Made by a program: the position numbers and the translations under genes. A stretch of 64,000 nucleotides of DNA, taken from the NCBI GenBank assembly GCA_963781265.1, contig CAWAFH010000015.1, forward strand, positions 62,001 to 126,000, in the 5' to 3' direction. Below are positions 32,991-40,464 of the stretch, piece by piece; position 1 is the stretch's first letter, and each line of letters starts with the position of its first letter. Source of the stretch: WHSW01 sp963781265. GTDB taxonomy: Bacteria > Actinomycetota > Thermoleophilia > Solirubrobacterales > 70-9. The notes under the pieces were generated by a model. It did no database searches, was not told the DNA's origin, and saw only the letters and a program-made list of their open reading frames with translations.

Positions 32991-34341
32991 TCAGGCGGCG
33001 TCGGTCGGGGCGCCGTCGGGCCCGACCGCAAACTCCGCGAACCGGTGCGTGAGCGCTGCCGGGATCCGCGCCGAGACGCGGACTCCGTCGGCGCGCTCGC
33101 GCCGCTCGACGTTGCCGGCGAGCTCGTAGAGCTCCGAGAGCCGCCCACCCTGCTCGTAGGGAACGAGCAGCTCGACCTCGCGCAGCGTCTCCTCGAAGGC
33201 GCGCTCGATCCGGTCGCGAAGCTCGTCGATCCCCTCTCCCGCTCGCCGCCGAGACGCCGATCGCGTCGGGCTCGCCGACGAGCAGCTCGCGGCGCTGTTC
33301 GTCATCGAGCAGGTCGAGCTTGTTGTAGACGAGCAGGCGCGGCTGCTCGCCGGCGCCGATCTCGTCGAGCACGGAGTCGACCGCGGCGATGGCCTCGGCG
33401 CGCGCCGGGGCCGGATCGGACCCGTCGACCACATGGACGATCAGGTCGGCGATGCGGGTCTCCTCGAGCGTCGCCTTGAACGCCTCGACCAGCTGATGAG
33501 GGAGCTTGCGGATGAACCCGACCGTGTCGGTGACCAGGTAGCGGCGGCCGTCGTGCTCGTAGGCGCGGGTGGTCGGGTCGAGGGTGTGGAAGAGCCGCTC
33601 GCCGACGCTGACCCCCGCGCCGGTGAGCGCGTTCAGCAGGGTCGATTTGCCGGCGTTCGTGTAACCGGCGAGCGCGACCGCCGGCACGGCGGCCGATTCG
33701 CGCCGCGCGCGCATCACGCCGCGATTCTGCTCGACGCGGACGAGACGGCGCCGCAGCGCCGAGATCCGGTCGCGAGCGAGGCGGCGGTCGGTCTCGATCT
33801 GCGACTCGCCCGGTCCGCGGGTGCCGATGCCGCCGTCCATGCGCCCGGCGCCCAGGCGCTCGAGGTGCGTCCACAGGCCGCGCATCCGCGCCAGGTTGTA
33901 CTCGAGCTGGGCGAGCTCGACCTGGAGCTTGCCCTCGGCCGAATGGGCGTGGTCGGCGAAGATGTCGAGGATGATCGCGGTGCGGTCGATCACGGGGACG
34001 TCGAGCGCCGCCTCGAGGTTGCGCTCTTGGCGCGGCGCGAGCTCGTCGTCGCAGGCGACCAGGTTGGCGCCGGTGCGCTTGATCTCGGCCTTCAGCTCGG
34101 CGAGCTTGCCGCGGCCGAAGTAGCGGTCGGGGTCGGGCGCCTCGCGCACCTGCAGCATCTCGCCGGCGGTCGCGACGCCGGCCGTGCGCAGCAGCTCCTT
34201 CAGCTCGGCGAGCTCGTCATCCCCCTCCCCGGGGGCCTTCGGCGCGACGCCGATCGCGACGGCACGCTGGCGCGCGCGGGCGTTGCGGACGCCCGCCTCG
34301 AAACCGTTCGTCGTCGCGCTCGAGGCGCCGTTCGAGCTCAT
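32991..34341 (-). pseudogene. hflX: GTPase HflX, interrupted by a single-base frameshift
   Basis: The first part (34341 to about 33240, about 367 residues) has the HflX-specific N-terminal domain and all GTPase motifs: GYTNAGKSTLLNAL (G1), HTLDPTTR (G2), VTDTVGFIRKLP (G3), LLVYNKLDLL (G4) and GVSAASG (G5). Right after G5 the frame changes; the expected continuation GEGIDELRDRIERAFEETLR to a stop at 32991 is in the next frame (about 83 residues). One extra base near 33236 (CTCTCCC where CTCCCC would fit) explains it. HflX rescues stalled or heat-damaged ribosomes. Sequencing error, true inactivation or recoding are all possible. Confidence 0.85.
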
Positions 34342-34347
34342 CCTGTG

Positions 34348-34353
34348 AGTGTA
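34348..34353 (-). promoter_or_regulatory. -10 element, putative leaderless promoter (hflX)
   Basis: TACACT on the minus strand with six bases to the ATG at 34341. Confidence 0.5.
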
Positions 34354-34381
34354 AGGCGAGCGCCGACGCTCGCCCGAGCGC

Positions 34382-34960
34382 CTACTGGTACGGGCTCGTT
34401 GCGAGCGACGCGCCGTGCTCGGCGGCGCAGGAGTCGGCCATCAGCTCGTCGTTGCCGTAGTTCGCGTGACAGAGCTCGTGGGCGATCACGTAGTAGGTCG
34501 GGTTGGAGATCGAGACGTAGTGGTCGCCGGGCTCCGGGCAGCTGTCGTACGGGCAGGTGACGCCCCAGTGCGAGTTGCCGTCCCAGTCGAGCGCCGGACC
34601 GACGCAGCGCATGTCCCAGCCGGCGGGCAGCGTGAGGCCGTGCTTCGCGGCGAGCTCCAGGTTGTCCTCGCACGCGCCGCTGACCTCGAGCGGCTCGCCG
34701 GCGGCGTTGCGCACCTGGCCGAGGCCCCGGTCCTCGTCGGCCTCAGCGCGTGGGGGCCGCTTGGGCTCGGGCCTGGCGAGCAGGTCGAGCCGCTCCGACG
34801 GCGGCGTCGCGCCGGCGACCGGCGCGGCGGCCCGGGCCTGCTCGATGCCCGAGCGCGCCGGCGCGAAGAGCAGCGCCAGGGCGGCGAACGCGAGCAGCGC
34901 CGCGAGCGTCGCGAACACCGCGCCGGCGCGATCGAGCTTCCTGCCGCCCCCGAGACCCAT
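34382..34960 (-). CDS. membrane-anchored protein with HELCH zinc-protease-like motif
   Basis: 192 residues. An N-terminal transmembrane helix (about 12–34) is followed by a Pro-rich linker and an extracytoplasmic domain with paired cysteines (GACEDNLELAAKHG, DMRCVGPALDW, TCPYDSCPEPG). Near the C-terminus is YYVIAHELCHANYG, an HExxH zincin motif, then ELMADSCAAEHGAS, where Glu or Asp could be the third ligand. This is a compact putative metallopeptidase; I do not know the family. No cotranscribed partner is evident. Confidence 0.6.
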   Translation of the reverse strand: MGLGGGRKLDRAGAVFATLAALLAFAALALLFAPARSGIEQARAAAPVAGATPPSERLDLLARPEPKRPPRAEADEDRGLGQVRNAAGEPLEVSGACEDNLELAAKHGLTLPAGWDMRCVGPALDWDGNSHWGVTCPYDSCPEPGDHYVSISNPTYYVIAHELCHANYGNDELMADSCAAEHGASLATSPYQ

Positions 34961-35026
34961 GCCCCGGAGATCGGCGGCTCACCGGCCGGGGCCAGCCCGG
35001 GCGCCGTTTCTGGACGGTTTGGCGAT

Positions 35027-35275
35027 TCAGCGACAGGCGAGCGGCGGGCTCGGCAGCCGGCGCGCGGTCAGCCCGATGTCGCCGACGTAAGGGAGCGCCC
35101 CGACCGAGCAGGCGTCGGCGACCGACTCGCGCTCGGCGTCACGGTCGCCGTTGCCGATCGCGAACGCGAAGCTTCGCGCCGGCAGCGTCCGGCGCGGCTC
35201 CGACGCCCCGGCCGGCACACCGGCGATGACGACGGCGAGCGCGGCCGCGCATGCGATCCCCGGTAGTCTGCGCAC
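35027..35275 (-). CDS. short secreted hypothetical protein
   Basis: 82 residues from a GTG at 35275. A signal peptide is visible (RRLPGIACAAALAVVIAGVPAGASE), followed by about 50 residues with two cysteines (ADACSVGALPYVGDIG, PSPPLACR). No recognised domain. The start is only four bases from the divergent epimerase start, which weakens the case that it is a real gene. Confidence 0.35.
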   Translation of the reverse strand: MRRLPGIACAAALAVVIAGVPAGASEPRRTLPARSFAFAIGNGDRDAERESVADACSVGALPYVGDIGLTARRLPSPPLACR

Positions 35276-35279
35276 GCAG

Positions 35280-36260
35280 ATGAGGGTATTCCTCACCGGG
35301 GGCACCGGCTTCATCGGGGGTCATGTGGCCCGCAAGCTGCGCGCGCGAGGCGACGACGTCCGCGCGCTCGTCCGCTCGACCGCGAAGGGCGCCGAGCTCG
35401 AGCAGCTCGGCTGCGAGCTGGTCGTCGGCGACCTCGGCGACGACACCGCGATCGCCGAGGGGATCGAGGGGGTCGACGCGGTCATCCACGGCGCCGCGGT
35501 GTACGAGGTGGGGATTCCCGAGAGCGAGCACCGGGCGATGTACGAGGCGAACGTCCTCGGGACCGAGCGCGTTCTGCGCGCCGCCCTCGCCGCGAAGACG
35601 CCGAGGGTCGTCTACATCTCCACCGTCGCAGCGTTCGGCAACACCCACGGCGAGGTCGTCGACGAGACCTACGAGCACCCGGGGCGCGAGTTCACGTCCT
35701 ATTACGAGCAGACCAAGTACGAGGCCCACCGGATTGCCAAGCGCCTGATCGCCGACGAGGGCCTGCCGTGCGTGATCGTGCAGCCGGGCGGGGTCTACGG
35801 TCCCGACGACCACTCCGCCATCGGCACTCAGATCCATCAGTTCCTCGACGGCAAGATGCCGATGATCGCCTTCCCGGAGCTCGGGATGAACATGGCCCAT
35901 GTCGAGGACGTCGCCGACGGCATCCTGCTGGCGCTCGACCGCGGCGAGCTCGGGGAGTCCTACGTGCTCGGCGGCGAGATCACGACGATGCGCGAGCTGA
36001 TCGCGACGGTCGGCCGGGTCGCCGACCGCAAGCCGCCCTCCCGCGCGATGCCCACCCGGGCGCTGAAGCTGCTCACCCCCGCCGGCCCGCTGGTCGGCAA
36101 GCTGATGGGACAGCCGCCGAACCTGCGCGAGCTGATCTCCTCGGCCGACGGCGTCACCTTCTGGGCCAAGCAGGACAAGGCGATCGCCGAGCTCGGATAC
36201 TCGCCCCGCGGGCTCGAGGCCGGAATGCGCGAGACGCTTTCCGCCGAGGGCCGGCTCTAG
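35280..36260 (+). CDS. NAD-dependent epimerase/dehydratase (extended SDR)
   Basis: 326 residues from the ATG at 35280. The Rossmann loop is FLTGGTGFIGGHVARKL, the active-site Ser/Tyr/Lys are in VVYISTVAAFGNTHG and SYYEQTKYEAHR (YxxxK), and PGGVYGPDDHSAIG is typical of the dihydroflavonol-reductase/hopanoid-associated sugar epimerase group. Acts on a nucleotide sugar or a lipid-linked ketone. A TAGTCT element ten bases before the ATG may be the promoter. Confidence 0.85.
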   Translation: MRVFLTGGTGFIGGHVARKLRARGDDVRALVRSTAKGAELEQLGCELVVGDLGDDTAIAEGIEGVDAVIHGAAVYEVGIPESEHRAMYEANVLGTERVLRAALAAKTPRVVYISTVAAFGNTHGEVVDETYEHPGREFTSYYEQTKYEAHRIAKRLIADEGLPCVIVQPGGVYGPDDHSAIGTQIHQFLDGKMPMIAFPELGMNMAHVEDVADGILLALDRGELGESYVLGGEITTMRELIATVGRVADRKPPSRAMPTRALKLLTPAGPLVGKLMGQPPNLRELISSADGVTFWAKQDKAIAELGYSPRGLEAGMRETLSAEGRL

Positions 36261-36264
36261 CTGC

Positions 36265-37140
36265 TCAGGCCGCGGTCGGGCGGGCGCTGGGGGCGTGCCC
36301 GCCGGCGCTCGGCATCAGCGCGGCGGCGGCGATCACGGCGGCGAACGCGAGCCCGCGGGCGAGGCCCTCGAACACGCTCGAGCCGATCGGATCGCCGAAG
36401 ACGACGACGCCGCCGAGAATCGCGGCGCAGTTGGAAGACGCCGAGGCGGTGGCGATCACGGGGATCGCCTCGCCGAGCTGCATCCCCCGGGCCAGGGCGA
36501 AGAAGGCACCGAGCCCGCCGACGACGACGAGCACGGTCCAGGGGCTGACGAGCGCCGACATCCCGCCGAGGTCGATCGCCTCGGTGAGCGCCTTGATCGC
36601 GACGTTCGAGACCCCGATCAGAAGACCCGAGGAGAGGCCGAGGACGACGCCGTGGCAGACGCTCCCGCGGCGCAGGACGCCGGAGGCGAACAGCGCGAGG
36701 CCGGCGCCGACGGTGACCGCCTCGAACCCGGCGAGGGTCAGCAGCGAGTAGCCCTCGTTCTCCTGCGCGTGCGGCACGGTGACCGCGAGGAACGCCAGAC
36801 CGGCGGCGGCGAGGCCGAGGCCGAGCCACTCGCGCGCGCCCAGCGCGTGCCCGAAGTAGCGGGTGGCCGGATAGGCGATCAGCACGAGCCCGCCGGCGAT
36901 CACGGCCTGGACGAGAGAGAGCGGGGCGACCGCCATCGCGGCCACGTGCAGGACCCAGGCCACCGCGGCGACGGCGAAGCCGATCGTCCACCAGCGCGAG
37001 CGAAACAGCTCACCGACGCTCCGCAGCGGCCGGCGGAAGTTGATCTCCGGGGCCTCGCAGGCGCCTCGGTGCTTGCACAACATCCCCAGGTTCGCCATTG
37101 CGGCGCAGGCGAGGGCGAGCGCTATGCCAAGAGTGGTCAT
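36265..37140 (-). CDS. DMT-superfamily (EamA/NIPA-like) transporter
   Basis: 291 residues with nine to ten hydrophobic segments. GIALALACAAMANLGMLCKH at the N-terminus, LVQAVIAGGLVLIAYPATRY and a repeated half (GLSSGLLIGVSNVAIKALTE) show the internal duplication of the drug/metabolite transporter superfamily; the overall layout resembles NIPA-type magnesium transporters. Substrate unproven. A metal-regulator-like palindrome lies 88 bases upstream of the start. Confidence 0.7.
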   Translation of the reverse strand: MTTLGIALALACAAMANLGMLCKHRGACEAPEINFRRPLRSVGELFRSRWWTIGFAVAAVAWVLHVAAMAVAPLSLVQAVIAGGLVLIAYPATRYFGHALGAREWLGLGLAAAGLAFLAVTVPHAQENEGYSLLTLAGFEAVTVGAGLALFASGVLRRGSVCHGVVLGLSSGLLIGVSNVAIKALTEAIDLGGMSALVSPWTVLVVVGGLGAFFALARGMQLGEAIPVIATASASSNCAAILGGVVVFGDPIGSSVFEGLARGLAFAAVIAAAALMPSAGGHAPSARPTAA

Positions 37141-37227
37141 CGGTTATCTGCTTCGGTAAGTGTCAGCAGGACCTTGAATCTCCCCCCTACCGCCCGCTCG
37201 GGAGCGGTCCTGCTCGAGGAGCATATT

Positions 37228-37243
37228 GTTAGCAAGTCCTAAC
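37228..37243. promoter_or_regulatory. DtxR/IdeR-like inverted repeat
   Basis: GTTAG-CAAGTC-CTAAC, perfect five-base arms, resembles half-sites of the DtxR/IdeR box (TTAGG...CCTAA). It overlaps the 3' end of the RidA-family gene and lies upstream of the transporter gene. Weak but suggestive of metal control. Confidence 0.35.
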
Positions 37244-37631
37244 AGTGATTGCGAAGCTCGGCTTCCGCCTCGATCTCGACGAGCCAGCGCGGGTCGAGCA
37301 GCGCGGCGACGACGACCATCGTCGCCGCGGGCTCGGCGGCGCCGAAGAACTCCCGGTGGACGAGCCCGACGGGCGCCGAGATCGCCGCGTCGGTGACGAA
37401 CATCCGGGTGCGGACCACGTCCTCGGGACTCGCCCCCAGCTCGGCCAGGGCGGCCACGATGAGCTCGCAGCAGCGCCGCGCCTGAGCCGCCGGATCGGGG
37501 TCACAGCTGCCGTCAGGCCAGACCGGCGCGGTGCCGGCGACGGTCACCCGGTCGCCGCTGCGGACGGCGCGGCAGTAGCCGTAGCGCCCTTCGAGCTCGG
37601 AGCCGGACCGCGCCCGGCGGCGCTCGGCCAC
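37239..37631 (-). CDS. RidA (YjgF/YER057c/UK114) family protein
   Basis: 130 residues, GTG start. RSGDRVTVAGTAPVWPDG, EDVVRTRMFVTDA and DPRWLVEIEAEAELRNHC are the RidA landmarks; the family's Arg105-equivalent is present in VRTRMFV. RidA deaminates reactive enamine/imine intermediates released by PLP enzymes. It starts one base after the stop of a PLP aminotransferase gene, so the pair forms a logical operon. Confidence 0.85.
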   Translation of the reverse strand: MAERRRARSGSELEGRYGYCRAVRSGDRVTVAGTAPVWPDGSCDPDPAAQARRCCELIVAALAELGASPEDVVRTRMFVTDAAISAPVGLVHREFFGAAEPAATMVVVAALLDPRWLVEIEAEAELRNHC

Positions 37632-37632
37632 C

Positions 37633-38802
37633 TCAGACCAGGTGCTCGCGCAGCCGCTCGACGGCCTCGCTGATCCGCTCGTCCGGAGTGGTCAGCGAGA
37701 TCCGGAAGAAGCCCTCCCCGCTTGGGCCGTACATCGATCCCGGCGACACGACGACCGCCGCCTGCTCCAACACGAGCTCGGCGAACGAGGTCGAGGTGTG
37801 GCCCTCCGGGACCGGCGCCCAGACGTAGATCGTCCCCTTCGGCGCGGCGACGTCGACGCCGATCTCGCGCAGCGCCCCGACCACGAGGTCGCGCCGCCGG
37901 GCGTAGATCTCGTTCATCTCCTCGACCGGCCGCTGCGAGCCCTCGAGCGCGGCGACGCCGGCGAGCTGGACGGCCTCGAACAGGCCCGAGTCGACGTTCG
38001 TCTTCAGGCGCCAGTAGGCGGAGACCGCGTCGGCGTTGCCCAGGATCGCCGCGCAGCGCCAGCCGGTCATGTTGTAGCCCTTGGACAGCGAGAAGACCTC
38101 GACCCCGACCTCCTTCGCGCCGGGGGTCGCGAGAAAGCTCGGAGCGACGTAGCCGTCATAGGTGGTCTCGGAGTAGGCGTTGTCGTGGACGACCAGGATC
38201 TCGTGCTCGCGGGCGAGCTCGATCACGCGCTCGAAGAGGCCGTCGGGGACGATCGCCCCGGTCGGGTTGTTCGGATAGTTCAGGAAGATCAGGCGCGCGC
38301 GGCGCAGGTGCTCGGGGTCGATCGCGTCCAGGTCCGGAGCGAAGCCGCGGTCGGCGACCAACGGCAGCACGACGGCCTCGGCGCCCGCAAGCACCGGGCC
38401 CCCGGTGTAGACGGGGTAGCCGGGGTCGGAGGCGAGCGCGACATCGCCCGGGTCGAGGAAGGCGAAGCAGAGGTTGTAGATGCACTCCTTCGCGCCGATC
38501 GCCGGGATCACCTCGGTCTCGGGGTCGATCTCGACGCCGAAGCGGCGCGCGTAGAACGACGCGAAGGCCTCGCGGAACTCGGCGCGGCCGCGGTTGGAGG
38601 GGTACTGGTGGGTGCTCGGGTCGGCGACCGCCTCGCGCATCGCCTCGACGACGTGCGGGTAGGTCGGCTTGTCCGGATCGCCGATCCCGAGGCTGATCAC
38701 GTCGATCCCGGCCTCCCGCTTCGCGGCGACCTTGCGCTCGAGCTCGGCGAACATGTACGGCGGGATCGCCTCGAGCCGCTTGGAGGGGTCGGTGAGTGCC
38801 AT
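37633..38802 (-). CDS. PLP-dependent aminotransferase, probably LL-diaminopimelate aminotransferase
   Basis: 389 residues from the ATG at 38802. IDVISLGIGDPDKPT and HQYPSNRGRAEFREAFASFY open the domain; the substrate region AIGAKECIYNLCFAFLDPGD, then LNYPNNPTGAI, and the PLP lysine in FSLSKGYNMTGWRCAAI follow. This pattern fits LL-DAP aminotransferases, which turn tetrahydrodipicolinate directly into LL-diaminopimelate. dapF upstream and dapA elsewhere in the window support that pathway. Other aminotransferase specificities cannot be excluded from sequence alone. Confidence 0.85.
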   Translation of the reverse strand: MALTDPSKRLEAIPPYMFAELERKVAAKREAGIDVISLGIGDPDKPTYPHVVEAMREAVADPSTHQYPSNRGRAEFREAFASFYARRFGVEIDPETEVIPAIGAKECIYNLCFAFLDPGDVALASDPGYPVYTGGPVLAGAEAVVLPLVADRGFAPDLDAIDPEHLRRARLIFLNYPNNPTGAIVPDGLFERVIELAREHEILVVHDNAYSETTYDGYVAPSFLATPGAKEVGVEVFSLSKGYNMTGWRCAAILGNADAVSAYWRLKTNVDSGLFEAVQLAGVAALEGSQRPVEEMNEIYARRRDLVVGALREIGVDVAAPKGTIYVWAPVPEGHTSTSFAELVLEQAAVVVSPGSMYGPSGEGFFRISLTTPDERISEAVERLREHLV

Positions 38803-38844
38803 CGGGCGCGGGAGGCTACCCAAAGCGGCGATACTGGCGCCGTC

Positions 38845-39408
38845 GTGAGGTTGACCGCGAGAGAGCTGGCAATCCTGTTCGCGATCGGTGCGGTCGGCGG
38901 CCTGGTCGGCGACGCCGGCCACGTGCAGGCGGGAACGACCACCTACCTCGACGATGCGACCCCGTTCGTGTGGGAGAGCGCGCTCTGGTTCCCGGTCCTC
39001 GTCGGGCTCGCGACGGCGTCGCTGGGCGAGTTGCGGCTCCGCTTGGGGCCGGCACGGCCCGGGTTCGACCCGCGGGTCGGCATCGGCGCGATCGCCGCCG
39101 TGCTGGCGATCTACGCGGTCACCGCGCTCGTCTACGACCAGCCCGAGGGCCCGGCCACGACCCTGATCGTCACGCTCGCGGTGATCGTCGCCTGCTGGCT
39201 CGCCGGTGGGCGCCCGGCGATCGTCTGCGGCCTCGTCGCCGCGGTCGCCGGGCCGCTGGCCGAGATCGTCATCGTCGAGCTCGACCTGGCCGAGTACGCG
39301 CCCTCGGCCGACACGCTGTTCGGGGTCGCGCTCTGGCTCCCGGCGCTCTACTTCGCGTTCGGGTTCGTCGCCGCGCGGCTCGCCGAGCTGCTGGTCGCGC
39401 GGCGTTGA
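38845..39408 (+). CDS. INSIG-like multi-pass membrane protein
   Basis: 187 residues from a GTG, six predicted transmembrane helices. By eye, several blocks resemble eukaryotic INSIG proteins, which retain sterol sensors in the ER: ESALWFPVLVGLATASLGEL, then a variable loop, and near the end EYAPSADTLFGVALWLPALY, matching the INSIG WWxP and SWLPCIFF segments in order and spacing. Function in bacteria is unknown; a role in lipid or isoprenoid membrane control is speculation. It is divergent from the aminotransferase gene. Confidence 0.5.
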   Translation: MRLTARELAILFAIGAVGGLVGDAGHVQAGTTTYLDDATPFVWESALWFPVLVGLATASLGELRLRLGPARPGFDPRVGIGAIAAVLAIYAVTALVYDQPEGPATTLIVTLAVIVACWLAGGRPAIVCGLVAAVAGPLAEIVIVELDLAEYAPSADTLFGVALWLPALYFAFGFVAARLAELLVARR

Positions 39409-39424
39409 ACCCTCAGTGAGCGGT

Positions 39425-39443
39425 GTCACGGACGTTCCGTGAC
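39425..39443. repeat. perfect inverted repeat after the INSIG-like gene
   Basis: GTCACGGA-CGT-TCCGTGAC, eight-base arms with a three-base centre, 16 bases after the stop codon. It may be a terminator without T-tract, or an operator for the small gene that follows. Confidence 0.5.
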
Positions 39444-39507
39444 GCAGGCCACAGCGCCGCGCTGGGCCGCCTGAGACGGTGAACGCAGCCACTACGAAGG
39501 GAATCCA

Positions 39508-39621
39508 ATGCGTTCCGTCATTCTCGCCATCACCGCCCAGCCCCACCGTCGCCCCGGCCGCCCGGCGGACGTGAAGACCGCTCCGCGCGGCGCTCGACGC
39601 CGGTCCGGGCGCGGCTCCTAG
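39508..39621 (+). CDS. small basic peptide ORF
   Basis: 37 residues (MRSVILAITAQPHRR, then a Pro/Arg/Gly-rich tail), positively charged. It is below the usual ORF cut-off but has a good ribosome binding site (GAAGGGA, five bases before ATG), unusual in this window. Its TAG lies within CTAG, where the convergent dapF stop also falls. It could be a real small protein, a leader peptide or a chance ORF. Confidence 0.35.
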   Translation: MRSVILAITAQPHRRPGRPADVKTAPRGARRRSGRGS

Positions 39622-40463
39622 CCCGCCAGCGCCTCGACCAGGCCCGGGTCGAGCTCGCCCACATAGACGCGCGAGGCCGTTCCGATCAGGGTGACGGCGA
39701 GGTCTTCCGTGACCTCGACGGTGAGGTCGCCACCGTCCAAGCGGACCGTGAGCGGGCTCGGCGCGCCGCCGAGGAACGCGGCGACCGCGGCGCCGCTGGC
39801 GCCGGTCCCCGAGGAGAGCGTCTCCCCCACCCCGCGTTCGAAGATGCGCGCCCGCACGGTCGAGCCGTCGACGTTCGTGAACGAGACGTTGGTGCGCTGC
39901 GGAAAGTGCTTGCTCGACTCGATCGCCGGGCCGAGCCCGGCAAGATCTAGGTCTTCGAGGTTCTCGCCGACCTCGATCACGCACTGCGGGTTGCCGACGT
40001 CGACGTGCTGGAAGTTCCAGTCGCGCCCGCGCGAGCTGACCGTGCCGCTGCCGTCCTCGGGCCCGTCGGGGTAGAACGGCGAGGTCACAGAGGCGCGGCC
40101 GAGCGCCATCGAGACCTCGTTCGGTCCGGTGATCGTCGGCGTCACCTCGCCGGCCTTGGTCAGGATCGTGAACGTGTCGGCGTCCGTCCAGCCGGCCGCC
40201 CGCAGGTAGAGCACCGCCTCGCGGGCTCCGTTGCCCGACAGCTCCGCCTCCGAGCCGTCGGGGTTGAAGATCCGCAGCTCGGCGACGTGACGGTCGTCGG
40301 CCGCCTCGCTCAGCAGCAGGATCCCGTCGGAGCCGACGCCGAGATGCGGCTCGCAGATCCGCCGGATCCGCGCCCCGGTGAGCTCCCACGGCAACGCCGC
40401 TGCCTCGACGACGATGTAGTCGTTCCCGAGCGCCTGCCACTTCTCGAACCGCACGCCGGGCAC
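39618..40463 (-). CDS. dapF: diaminopimelate epimerase-like protein with Ser in place of both catalytic Cys
   Basis: 281 residues, GTG start. The two-domain epimerase fold is clear: FEKWQALGNDYIVVEAA, FNPDGSEAELSGNGAREAV and FERGVGETLSSGTGASGAA. In characterised DapF enzymes the motifs are CGNG-x-R and SCGTGA, each with an essential cysteine acting as acid or base. Here both positions are serine (residues 76 and 218), confirmed from the codons (tcg and tcg). Other features are intact (GNPQC, QRTNVSFTNV). It may still epimerise LL-DAP to meso-DAP by another mechanism, or act on another substrate. Follows miaA by one base. Confidence 0.85.
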   Translation of the reverse strand: MPGVRFEKWQALGNDYIVVEAAALPWELTGARIRRICEPHLGVGSDGILLLSEAADDRHVAELRIFNPDGSEAELSGNGAREAVLYLRAAGWTDADTFTILTKAGEVTPTITGPNEVSMALGRASVTSPFYPDGPEDGSGTVSSRGRDWNFQHVDVGNPQCVIEVGENLEDLDLAGLGPAIESSKHFPQRTNVSFTNVDGSTVRARIFERGVGETLSSGTGASGAAVAAFLGGAPSPLTVRLDGGDLTVEVTEDLAVTLIGTASRVYVGELDPGLVEALAG

Positions 40464-40464
40464 C

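Noticed and set aside
38803..40440. Very long minus-strand frame joined to the aminotransferase.
   Set aside because: The extra N-terminal part crosses the INSIG-like gene and dapF out of frame; the ATG at 38802 gives the family N-terminus.
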